A model generated the notes under the pieces. That model saw nothing but the letters and a program-made list of their open reading frames with translations. It did no database searches and was not told where the DNA came from. Positions 46,151 through 54,677 of a DNA stretch of 64,000 nt are shown here, in pieces (positions within the stretch are counted from its first letter, which is position 1; each line of letters opens with the position of its first letter). Source of the DNA: Pedobacter psychroterrae (GTDB lineage: Bacteria > Bacteroidota > Bacteroidia > Sphingobacteriales > Sphingobacteriaceae). The translations under genes were made by a program, and so were the position numbers. The stretch is taken from positions 124,001-188,000 of the forward strand of contig NZ_SJSL01000004.1 of NCBI RefSeq assembly GCF_004331695.1, in the 5' to 3' direction.

Positions 46151-47299
46151 CTATTTCAACATAACGATCACCCTCCTTCCTTCGACTTTAAAGTACACGG
46201 TTCCGATTGTTTCAATGTTTTTCAATAGTTCAGAGATATTATCATAGCGATCTACTTTACCATAAAATTTTTGATCTCTAACATCACCAACATACTCCAC
46301 CTCAACGTCATACCAGCGGGCAGCCTGTTCCATGATCTTATAAATACTGTCGTCCTGATAGATAAAATAGCCATTCTTCCAGGCTATTGCATCCAGCACA
46401 TTCACCTTGCTAACGTTTATCTTACCATCTGCAGCTGTAATGCCTTGCTGACCGGGTTCCAATAAAGATTCGTTTCCAGCAGCCTTTAGCCTGACAGAGC
46501 CTTCCAACAAAGAAGTTATCACCTGGTCTTTATGATAGGCATTCACATTAAAATGCGTGCCTAGGACTTCAATCTCCGTCCCATTAGCATATACTTTAAA
46601 AGGAACCAACTTATTTTCTGCCACTTCGAAGTATGCCTCCCCTGTTAATTCAACCTTGCGGTCACGACCGCTAAACACTGCAGGGAATTTCAATGAAGAT
46701 TCCGAATTCAGCCATACCTTTGTACCGTCAGGCAGGCGAAGTTCATATTCTCCGCCACGCGGAATGTTTATGGAATTGTAGTTGTCCTTTTCAGAAGGAT
46801 TTTCGGGCAGGTTATAGGAATCGTAGATCACCTTGCCAGTGTTCCTCTTGGTAATCACGATATTTCCCTGTATAGATACTACGCCATTTGTTGTTTGATC
46901 CAGGACCATTTTAGAGCCATCGTGTAAAGTCAGCACAGCCTTTTTTCCTCCTGGTGCAATGTCCGTGTTTCCTGCAACCTTTTGAGCGGCTAGCGCTTGT
47001 CTGTTTGAATTATTCTGGTAGATATAGAGTCCTGTACTTAAAACAAGAAATAAAACTGCCGCTGCAGCATACCTGTAAATATGTGACAACCTGCGGACAG
47101 GCCTTGGATGCATCTGAGCATAGAGTTGCGAATACATCTGATCGGCAACGTCTGTTTCATTCCCATGAATACTTACGTCCCATTCAACATTGTCCAAATG
47201 AAATTCATCGTCGTACAACGCTAAAAGTTTTACTTCTTCATCCGTACATTGTCCGGATGCGCATCTTTCATACAGGAGAATATATTCCTCTTCAGTCAT
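46151..47299 (-). CDS. FecR-family anti-sigma factor of the SusC operon
   Basis: The 382-residue protein has a cytosolic N-terminus (TEEEYILLYERCASGQCTDE), one membrane helix (YAAAAVLFLVLSTGLYIY) and the periplasmic FecR and DUF4974-type domains (SINIPRGGEYELRLPDGTKVWL, LTGEAYFEVAENKL, YGKVDRYDNISELLKN). It would hold the sigma factor encoded divergently at 47423 until the STN domain of the downstream SusC protein signals. It lies 133 bp upstream of susC on the same strand. Confidence 0.95.
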   Translation of the reverse strand: MTEEEYILLYERCASGQCTDEEVKLLALYDDEFHLDNVEWDVSIHGNETDVADQMYSQLYAQMHPRPVRRLSHIYRYAAAAVLFLVLSTGLYIYQNNSNRQALAAQKVAGNTDIAPGGKKAVLTLHDGSKMVLDQTTNGVVSIQGNIVITKRNTGKVIYDSYNLPENPSEKDNYNSINIPRGGEYELRLPDGTKVWLNSESSLKFPAVFSGRDRKVELTGEAYFEVAENKLVPFKVYANGTEIEVLGTHFNVNAYHKDQVITSLLEGSVRLKAAGNESLLEPGQQGITAADGKINVSKVNVLDAIAWKNGYFIYQDDSIYKIMEQAARWYDVEVEYVGDVRDQKFYGKVDRYDNISELLKNIETIGTVYFKVEGRRVIVMLK

Positions 47300-47422
47300 G
47301 GTTTATGTTTGGTAATAGTATAGTGTCAAAATTTTATATCCACACACATACATTTTGAAATTATTTTTATTTTTCCCTTTAAAGTCATAGCTTAGATCGC
47401 CGGATATAAACTAACGAAAAGT

Positions 47423-47974
47423 ATGGTTACAGACCATGAACTATGGGATGCGATAAAAAACAATGACGAGCAAGCGTTTGCTAAATTGTTTTATCGTTAT
47501 TCCACTAAGATTTACAGTAAAGCCTATTCCTACGTAAGGGATAATGAAGTCTGTGAGCAAATAGTTCAGGATATATTTATGGGTTTATGGACAGGCAGAC
47601 ATACCCTTCAGATCACATCTTTCAGTGCCTACCTTACCTCAGCTTCCCGCTATAGTATTTACAAACAAAAGTATGGCGCTAAAGTTGTCCCGATTGAATA
47701 CAAAGAAGACCTGGAAGAAAGCAAGTATCTTCATCACACCTCTCAAAATGAAGGATACAGCAAAATGGCCTGTCAGGAACTGGAGCTGGAAGTCGATTCC
47801 CACCTTGCCACTTTACCAAAGCGCTGTCAGGAGATCTTTATCATGAGCCGCAGACATCAGCTTAGCAATGAGGAAATTGCGAATGAACTCGGGATCTCAA
47901 AACGAACGGTAGAGAACCAGATTACCAGCGCGTTGAAACATTTGCGCTTCTCATTAAAGGATATTTCGGCCTAG
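47423..47974 (+). CDS. ECF RNA polymerase sigma factor
   Basis: The 183-residue protein has region 2 (FAKLFYRYSTKIYSKAYSYV, EQIVQDIFMGLWTGRH) and region 4 (LPKRCQEIFIMSRRHQLSNEE then GISKRTVENQITSALKHL). It would transcribe the susC operon when released by the FecR protein. The gene is divergent from FecR across 123 bp, whereas the usual order is sigma, FecR and susC on one strand. It ends 8 bp from the convergent gamma-glutamyltransferase gene. Confidence 0.94.
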   Translation: MVTDHELWDAIKNNDEQAFAKLFYRYSTKIYSKAYSYVRDNEVCEQIVQDIFMGLWTGRHTLQITSFSAYLTSASRYSIYKQKYGAKVVPIEYKEDLEESKYLHHTSQNEGYSKMACQELELEVDSHLATLPKRCQEIFIMSRRHQLSNEEIANELGISKRTVENQITSALKHLRFSLKDISA

Positions 47975-47982
47975 CTTAGTAT

Positions 47983-49884
47983 TTACCAGCCTATTCCATA
48001 ATCTTCACCATGATTACTTGATCCGCCCCATAGCGAGCCGTGCTTCCAGTCGAAATATATTGCATTGATCGGCCCACTGGTCCTGTCATCAAAACTCAAT
48101 GTATAACCCATTCTTTTCAGGTCATTGCGTACGGATTCAGGCGTACTGTCGTGCAACAGGATCTGACCTGGTTTAGGCTCCCTGTCGGACATTTTAGTGC
48201 CACCCAATGACAACCACAATTGATTGCTGTTGATGTTTGCCGCCTCTGCAGCCTGCTGTACGTTCATCCCAAACTCTGTCACATTCAGGAAAAACTGCAA
48301 CAGGTTCTGGTCCTGCGTATCGCCACCCTGCACAGCAGAGGATAAATATGGTTTTCCATCCTTCATGGCCAAAGATGGCGATAAGGTCACCCTTGGCCTT
48401 TTCCCAGGCGCCACTACGTTAAACGGGTTCAAGGCCGAATCTAGTACAAAACTCTGCATCCGCTGACTCATTCCCACTCCTGTGTTACCGGCAATGCAGG
48501 CCGGCAGCCAGCCACCGCTTGGGGTGATAGAAACTACCCAACCTTCTTTATCTGCGGCCTCTATGGAAGTAGTACCCCGCCATAGCCTGTCCTCATATAG
48601 TTCTGAAGAAGTATTATTGCCCATATCATGTTTCGGTGCAAAGTTTCTTTTGGTCGTATCCATTTCATAGCCTCTCTTTTTCAACAGCGACAGGTATGGA
48701 TTTGTCTTCCCTTCAAAAGCGTACGGATCACCCGGACCTATATTCACATCATTTTTATCATATTGTATCAGCGAGGCCCTTTGCTTTGCATATTCCTTAC
48801 TCAGCAGCCCATTTATAGGCTCTGCCGGCAACACATAGGGATCTCCGTAATAAAAGTCGCGATCTGCAAATGCCAGGTTCATGGCCTGATACAAGGTATG
48901 GATGTACTTCGTACTGTTATACCCCATGGCTTTCAGATCAAAATTTTCCAGGATATTCAGGGCTTGCAACATCACCGGACCTTGGGTCCACTGTTGAAGT
49001 TTATAAACGTCGACACCCTTGTAGTTTACTTTAAGTGTCGCTTCTTCTATTGGCTTCCATTTGGCCAGGTCCTGCATGGTGATCAGTCCCCCCTGCTCCT
49101 GACAACCGCGCACAAATTCCTGCGCAATGTCTCCTTTATAAAATCTGTCGTATGCTGCCATCAGCGCATCCTTCCTGCTTTTGCCCTGTTTTAAAGCTAT
49201 CTTTTCTGACGCAACCATTTTAGTCAGCGTTTCCAGCAAGTCCTTTTGTCTGAAAATCTCTCCGCCTTCAGGCGCTTCTCTTTTTTCTCCGGCATGCGGC
49301 AGAAATACCTTTTTACTGTAGGGCCATTCCCTGATCTGGCTTTTATAGCGTTCCATTATATTGGCTGCCTGTGCCTCTATAGCATATCCGGCTGCCAATT
49401 GCATTGCAGGCGCCAGCACCTGCTCCAGGCTCATTGTACCATAATTGGACAGCATGTAGATTAGTCCGCCCGGCGTACCCGGTGTAGTAGCAGCCAGCGG
49501 ACCATATTCAGGTGGAAAATCATATCCTTTATTCTTAAAGAAATCGGCTGTTGCACCAGTTGGCGCAAAGCCCATCGCATTGATGGCTATTACTTTTTTT
49601 GTCTTAGGATTATAGATCAGTACCTGCGTTTCTCCGCCCCAGCTCAAGGTGTCCCACATGGTACAGGTAGCTGCCAGCATAGCACATGCTGCATCTACCG
49701 CGTTACCACCATTCTGGAATATCATCGCTCCCGCAGTCGCAGCCAGGGGCTTACCTGTTATCGCCATCCAGTTACTTCCATGCAATACCGGCTTTTGGGT
49801 TTGCTGGGCAAAAGAAAACAGTGTACAGGTTACCAGCAGGATTAAGGTGGAGAAGTATTTCATAATAGTTAGGGCTATTTTCAA
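47983..49884 (-). CDS. Gamma-glutamyltransferase family protein
   Basis: The 633-residue protein has a signal peptide (TLFSFAQ) and the N-terminal nucleophile fold that self-cleaves to give a large and a small subunit. The large-subunit start shows MAITGKPLAATAGAMIFQNGGNAVDAA-like sequence. The processing site is the second Thr pair in WRGTTSIEAAD (Thr438 as nucleophile candidate); most relatives have TTH here, this one TTS. PSGGWLP and SAVQGGDTQ in the small subunit are typical. It would act in the periplasm on glutathione or gamma-glutamyl peptides; substrate may differ from E. coli Ggt. No operon partner is seen. Confidence 0.92.
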   Translation of the reverse strand: MKIALTIMKYFSTLILLVTCTLFSFAQQTQKPVLHGSNWMAITGKPLAATAGAMIFQNGGNAVDAACAMLAATCTMWDTLSWGGETQVLIYNPKTKKVIAINAMGFAPTGATADFFKNKGYDFPPEYGPLAATTPGTPGGLIYMLSNYGTMSLEQVLAPAMQLAAGYAIEAQAANIMERYKSQIREWPYSKKVFLPHAGEKREAPEGGEIFRQKDLLETLTKMVASEKIALKQGKSRKDALMAAYDRFYKGDIAQEFVRGCQEQGGLITMQDLAKWKPIEEATLKVNYKGVDVYKLQQWTQGPVMLQALNILENFDLKAMGYNSTKYIHTLYQAMNLAFADRDFYYGDPYVLPAEPINGLLSKEYAKQRASLIQYDKNDVNIGPGDPYAFEGKTNPYLSLLKKRGYEMDTTKRNFAPKHDMGNNTSSELYEDRLWRGTTSIEAADKEGWVVSITPSGGWLPACIAGNTGVGMSQRMQSFVLDSALNPFNVVAPGKRPRVTLSPSLAMKDGKPYLSSAVQGGDTQDQNLLQFFLNVTEFGMNVQQAAEAANINSNQLWLSLGGTKMSDREPKPGQILLHDSTPESVRNDLKRMGYTLSFDDRTSGPINAIYFDWKHGSLWGGSSNHGEDYGIGW

Positions 49885-50039
49885 CTAATATACGCGTTTT
49901 CTATTACCTTCCCTTTCTATAAACAGAAACAAAAGTTAAGGCAAAATATTGTTCAGTTTAAACTAATCCGTAACAATCTCCGGTTTGTTTTCTCTAAAAT
50001 TTGGTATATTACCCTACTTAATCATGTTAATTCCCCTCG

Positions 50040-51854
50040 ATGAAAAGACTACTATCGCTCCTGCTCTCTCTCGCCTCACTTAACGCAGTGGCACAACAAA
50101 AACCTGCTACTGCCGATCCACGGTTTAATGACCTGGACACCACCATGCAGCGTGTGATAAAAAATTGGAATGTGGCAGGTTTTGCTGTTGCAGTCGTAGA
50201 AAAAAACAAAGTGGTCTACGCCAAGGGATTTGGCTACCGAGATGTGGAAAAGAAGCTGCCGGTAACAGCCAATACACTCTTTCCCATCGGCTCTGTTACC
50301 AAGTCATTTACGACCTCGCTGATCGGTCAGCTGGAAGCAGAAGGCAAGCTGAACATTGATAAACCTGTCAATGCTTTCATGCCTTCCCTTAGGTTCTATA
50401 ATAATGACATGAACAACAGCATCAATTTAAAAGACATGATGAGCCACAGGACCGGGCTGCCCAGGCATGATATATCCTGGTACTTGTTCAATACAAACGC
50501 GAGGGACAGTATTTTGCAACGCATACAGTATCAAGAACCGACTAAAACAGTCAGGGAAGCTTGGCAATACAATAATTTCATGTTTACCGCCCAGGGTGGT
50601 ATTGTAGAAAAGCTGACCGGCAAAACATGGGAACAAAATGTGGAAGAAAAACTATTTAAACCTTTGGGGATGAATACTTCAAATACCACAATTCCTGAAC
50701 TGGAGGAAAGTAAGGAGCCCTCATTGGGTTATGAACTGGATGCTAGTGGAAAGATCAAAAAAATGGAATACTTTCACATAAATGGAATGGCACCCGCAGG
50801 AGCAATTAACAGTAGTGCAAATGAAATGGCCAACTATCTGATCGCCTGGATCAATGGAGGTAAATTTAATGGTAAAGAGGTCATTCCGTCCCAGTTTGCT
50901 CAGCAGGCCATCACCTCCCAGATGGTGATGGGTGGAGGTTTACCTTCAAAAGCTAAACCTGACCTGCATTTTGCATCCTATGGTTTTGGCTGGATGCTGG
51001 CTTCTTATAAAGGGCATTACCGAGTTGAGCACGGCGGCAATATCGATGGGTTTTCGGCAAGTGCCTGCTTCTTTCCTACCGACAGCATTGGTATTGTAGT
51101 GCTGAGTAATCAAAATGGTTCCGCTGTACCTTCTATTGTGAGAAATATACTGTCAGATAAATTGCTAACATTAAAGTATACGGACTGGAATTCTGAGATG
51201 AGGTCCAATAGAGATAAATCAGAGGAACAGCAAAAGAAAATGGAAAAAGAAAGTAAAGTACCTAAAGGTAAAGTGCATCCTACTACTCATCCATTGAGCG
51301 ATTTTGCCGGGATATATAGCAATCCGGGTTATGGTACGCTAAAGATCTATACTAAAAACGACTCTTTGTTTGCGTCAGGTGTGAAGAAAGGCATGTGGTT
51401 GAAACACAACAACTATGACATATTTGACATCTATATTCATAACCTGAATTCGCCAATAGATACCGCAAATAAGATGCAGTCCAGCATTCAGTTTCAGATG
51501 AATACAGCGGGTGATATAGAAAGCTTTTCGAGTGTTTTGGAAGCAGGACTAAAACCACTTGTTTTTACTAAAGGTATTGAGGCTAAAGCAATAGATAGTA
51601 AAGAATTGCAGAAGTATACGGGTGAGTATAGCCTAAACGAGGCGGCTGTGAAGGTCTATATCAAAGAGAATAAAACCCTATACGTATTTCTGCCCGGACA
51701 ACCGGAATATGAACTTGTGCCTTTAGGAAAGGATAGATTCAGCATAAAAGCGCTCATCGGGTACTCTCTTCAGTTTGCGGTTACCTCAGACAGGAAAGTA
51801 ACCGAACTGGTTTTTATACAGCCCAACGGAAATTTCGCAGCTAAGAAAAAGTAG
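50040..51854 (+). CDS. Serine hydrolase of the class C beta-lactamase/penicillin-binding family
   Basis: The 604-residue protein has a signal peptide (NAVAQ), the beta-lactamase-like domain (about residues 27-390) with SVTK (Ser85, Lys88), WQYNNFMFTA (YxN) and VEHGGNIDGFSA (HxG), so all three catalytic motifs are present, and a C-terminal DUF3471-type region (about 410-604). Relatives include esterases, D-aminopeptidases and DD-peptidases as well as AmpC; the substrate here is unknown. It is divergent from the gamma-glutamyltransferase gene across 155 bp. Confidence 0.92.
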   Translation: MKRLLSLLLSLASLNAVAQQKPATADPRFNDLDTTMQRVIKNWNVAGFAVAVVEKNKVVYAKGFGYRDVEKKLPVTANTLFPIGSVTKSFTTSLIGQLEAEGKLNIDKPVNAFMPSLRFYNNDMNNSINLKDMMSHRTGLPRHDISWYLFNTNARDSILQRIQYQEPTKTVREAWQYNNFMFTAQGGIVEKLTGKTWEQNVEEKLFKPLGMNTSNTTIPELEESKEPSLGYELDASGKIKKMEYFHINGMAPAGAINSSANEMANYLIAWINGGKFNGKEVIPSQFAQQAITSQMVMGGGLPSKAKPDLHFASYGFGWMLASYKGHYRVEHGGNIDGFSASACFFPTDSIGIVVLSNQNGSAVPSIVRNILSDKLLTLKYTDWNSEMRSNRDKSEEQQKKMEKESKVPKGKVHPTTHPLSDFAGIYSNPGYGTLKIYTKNDSLFASGVKKGMWLKHNNYDIFDIYIHNLNSPIDTANKMQSSIQFQMNTAGDIESFSSVLEAGLKPLVFTKGIEAKAIDSKELQKYTGEYSLNEAAVKVYIKENKTLYVFLPGQPEYELVPLGKDRFSIKALIGYSLQFAVTSDRKVTELVFIQPNGNFAAKKK

Positions 51855-51876
51855 CTCACTGGTATTACCGGACCTA

Positions 51877-52512
51877 CTAAATAAGTTTGTGTTTGTAAGC
51901 GTATTTTAGTAGGCCGATCACAGACTGCGTACCGGTCTTCCTAAAAATATTTTTCCTATGAGTTTCTACGGTACGCTCACTGATAAAGAGTTGCGATGAT
52001 ATCTGTTTGTTACTGCGTTCGCCTTCTATTAGTTTGATAATCTCTATTTCTCTGTTGGTAAGCCGCTGATCTCCATCTTTGTGGTTCATGGTATTCAGGA
52101 TTTCCCGTGTGATGGCGTCTCCAAAATAAGTACTGCCCTCCAGCACTTTTTCCAGGGCATCAAGCAATTCCTTTTTGCCAGTATTTTTTAAAATATAGCC
52201 CGATATCCCGGCGTCGAGCATTTCTTTGACTACGGCACTTTCGCCATGCATGGAGATCGCTATTATTTTAATGTGCGGATATTTCTTTTTAACGAGTCGG
52301 GTCAGTTCTATGCCACTCATGCCAGGCATGCTGATGTCGGTGAGTAATATATCGACTGGATGTGTTTCGAGCATGGCAAGCACTTCTTCTGGATGCTGAC
52401 TAAATCCGCCAATCGTGTACTGGGGAGCATCGGCCAGCAGGGAGCGGATGCCGTCTATCACCAGCTGGTGATCGTCTACGATGAAGATCTTGTTTGGAAG
52501 CAATTGTTTCAT
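51877..52512 (-). CDS. LuxR-family response regulator
   Basis: The 211-residue protein has a receiver domain with the acidic pair in FIVDDHQ, phospho-acceptor Asp59 in LLTDISMPG and the Lys in GYILKNTGK, then a LuxR-type helix-turn-helix (RLTNREIEIIKLIEGERSNK, SERTVETHRKNIFRKTG). It would bind DNA when phosphorylated by the sensor kinase encoded 9 bp upstream on the same strand. Its targets are unknown. Confidence 0.96.
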   Translation of the reverse strand: MKQLLPNKIFIVDDHQLVIDGIRSLLADAPQYTIGGFSQHPEEVLAMLETHPVDILLTDISMPGMSGIELTRLVKKKYPHIKIIAISMHGESAVVKEMLDAGISGYILKNTGKKELLDALEKVLEGSTYFGDAITREILNTMNHKDGDQRLTNREIEIIKLIEGERSNKQISSQLFISERTVETHRKNIFRKTGTQSVIGLLKYAYKHKLI

Positions 52513-52521
52513 CCGGTTAAG

Positions 52522-54642
52522 TTACAAAGGAATGTGTATGGCTACAAGTGTACCCCTGCCCGGTTCTGAAGAAAAATCGACGGTACCTTTCAGGTAATCT
52601 ACCCTGTTCCTGATATTTTTCATTCCCATACCGGCAGAGAATTTGTTGTCTTGGGTGTTAAAACCCTTTCCATTGTCTTCGATCATGGCATTGATGCCTT
52701 CCTCATCTTTGGTAAGCTGGATGTCGAGACTAGTGGCACCTGAATGTTTAATTACGTTGTTCACCGATTCCTGGACCACCCGGTACAATACTGCCTCAGT
52801 ATGCTGGCTTAACCGTTCCTGCAATCCGAAGGTTTCCAGATTTATCTTTAGCTTGCGGGCGTCGATCTTGCTGATAAAGTCCCTGATTGCTGCAGATAAG
52901 CCTGATTTGAGCAATACATTGGGCGCCATCTGGTGAGAGATGACCCTTACTTCCCTGCAACTCTCGTCTACCATGTCCAGCGTTTTATTAAACATATCTT
53001 TACTATGTTCATCTTTAAACTGCAAGTGGTCACTGATACCAGAAAGGTTCATCTTAACGGCCGAGAATAACTGTCCTAGTCCATCATGCAGTTCCACCGC
53101 AATCCTATTACGCTCGCTCTCTTCTGCATGGATTACCGCACTGGCAGCTTGTTCCTGTTGCCTGAACCTTTCGGCCTGCAGCTTTCCTTCCTGCCTTAAT
53201 TTGCGTCTGTTGTAGATCAGCAGCGCTATCAAAATTACCAGTATAAACAGACCTGCGGTAACCCCGATAATAATATTTCTTTCCAGAAGCTGGAGTTTCT
53301 GTAGTTTGTTTTCTGAATCAAGCAGCCTGATCCTCTGCTCCTTAGTTTTTGCTTCAAGTTGCTTTTCTTTCAGTGCAGCCTCCTGTTCCCTAAGGCTAAA
53401 CTGCTGGTTGTTTATTTGCAGCATCCGCTTTGCGAGTTCCAGTTCACTAAGGCCCAGCAGGAGGTTTTTTTTACTGATCTGCAGGGTCTGGATCTGGTTT
53501 TGTTTACCCAGCAACAGAATGCTGTTTTGCTTTTTCTCGGTTTCGTATTTAGTCTGCAGTTCATTCATACTAGCCGTAGACTCCTTATTATAAATAATGC
53601 GGCTTAAGCTGTCTTTTACATCGAGGGCTTCATATGCCGCTTTATAATCACCAGCTTTTTTTCCCAACCTGGCCAGTAATATGTAGACATTTTCCTGATT
53701 GACCATATCCCCGGACTTTAATGCCAGGTCGCGTGATTTAAAGCCATAGGCCAGGGCTTCCTTCGTCTTCCCGGCTTTTTCGAGCATGATAGCGGTGTTT
53801 AGGTAGATCGAACTTAGCTTTACCTCATCGCCGTACTCAATGGCCAGTTTTTCTGCCCTCAGAAAATAAGGCATTACTGCTTCCGGGTCCTTTGTCATGT
53901 ACCAGGCATTGTCGCCAAGGTTAAGATTTATGGAAACCTGATTATTTACCCTCTTGAACTTTACGGCCAGCGGCAACGCTTTAAGGTATGTTTGCTTTGC
54001 CTGTTCCAGCTGATCTGTATTTGTGTATGCTACAGCCAGCGAGTTGTAAAAGTTAGGTTTCAGGCTTTCATCCTTTATCTGATCAGCAATGTCCAGTGCT
54101 TGTTTCAGATACCGGATGCCCTCTGCCGGCTTGTTGCTTCTGATCATGATATTACCCATATCTCCCAGGCATCCTGCCTGCGCTTCCTTATAGTCTAGTT
54201 CTTCGTAGAGTTTCAATGCTTCCAGGCATGTCGAAAACGCCTCTGCGTATTTACCAACTTTGGCCAGCGGCAAGTTTTTGTTCTGTTTTGCTTTGGCGAG
54301 GGTCTTCTTATCACCTGTTTTTATACTCAGTCTTTCCATTTTATCAAAATAGTACAGCGCACTGTCGGGTGTACCAATAAAGGACATCACTATACCTTTG
54401 ATATTCCAGGCTGTAGCTTCGGCAAGTGGCTTTTCATACTTTTTACTAAGTACAATAATGCTGTCGGCGACCTTGCTGCTGAGCTTGGCATTAGAATAGA
54501 CCAACGTTTTGGCACGGGCGGTTTTGGCTTCTAGAACCTGGTCTATCGCATTAACTTGCTGACTGTATGTCCTGCTCCAGACAGTGGTAATGAAGAGCAG
54601 GGATACAGTCAGTAAGAGAAATTTTTTGTGGTTGTTTGGCAT
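52522..54642 (-). CDS. TPR-containing sensor histidine kinase (HisKA_3 type)
   Basis: The 706-residue protein has a signal peptide, TPR helices in the periplasm (about residues 60-350: AKAKQNKNLPLAKVGKYAEA, GDMGNIMIRSNKPAEGIRYL), a coiled coil (about 350-450), one membrane helix (IIGVTAGLFILVILIALLIY), and the cytosolic kinase with phospho-acceptor His519 in IAVELHDGLGQLFSA and HATPase motifs (VVQESVNNVIKHS, IEDNGKGF). It signals to the LuxR regulator 9 bp downstream. TPR sensors in Bacteroidota often detect envelope or stress cues; the signal is unknown. Confidence 0.95.
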   Translation of the reverse strand: MPNNHKKFLLLTVSLLFITTVWSRTYSQQVNAIDQVLEAKTARAKTLVYSNAKLSSKVADSIIVLSKKYEKPLAEATAWNIKGIVMSFIGTPDSALYYFDKMERLSIKTGDKKTLAKAKQNKNLPLAKVGKYAEAFSTCLEALKLYEELDYKEAQAGCLGDMGNIMIRSNKPAEGIRYLKQALDIADQIKDESLKPNFYNSLAVAYTNTDQLEQAKQTYLKALPLAVKFKRVNNQVSINLNLGDNAWYMTKDPEAVMPYFLRAEKLAIEYGDEVKLSSIYLNTAIMLEKAGKTKEALAYGFKSRDLALKSGDMVNQENVYILLARLGKKAGDYKAAYEALDVKDSLSRIIYNKESTASMNELQTKYETEKKQNSILLLGKQNQIQTLQISKKNLLLGLSELELAKRMLQINNQQFSLREQEAALKEKQLEAKTKEQRIRLLDSENKLQKLQLLERNIIIGVTAGLFILVILIALLIYNRRKLRQEGKLQAERFRQQEQAASAVIHAEESERNRIAVELHDGLGQLFSAVKMNLSGISDHLQFKDEHSKDMFNKTLDMVDESCREVRVISHQMAPNVLLKSGLSAAIRDFISKIDARKLKINLETFGLQERLSQHTEAVLYRVVQESVNNVIKHSGATSLDIQLTKDEEGINAMIEDNGKGFNTQDNKFSAGMGMKNIRNRVDYLKGTVDFSSEPGRGTLVAIHIPL

Positions 54643-54677
54643 ATTTAAAAATAGAAATAAATAGCTGACATCAACGA

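Noticed and set aside
49999..50010. TAAAATTTG-type boxes (also near 19781 and 32500) as promoters
   Set aside because: They have three instead of two bases between TA and TTTG, so they miss the consensus by one position.
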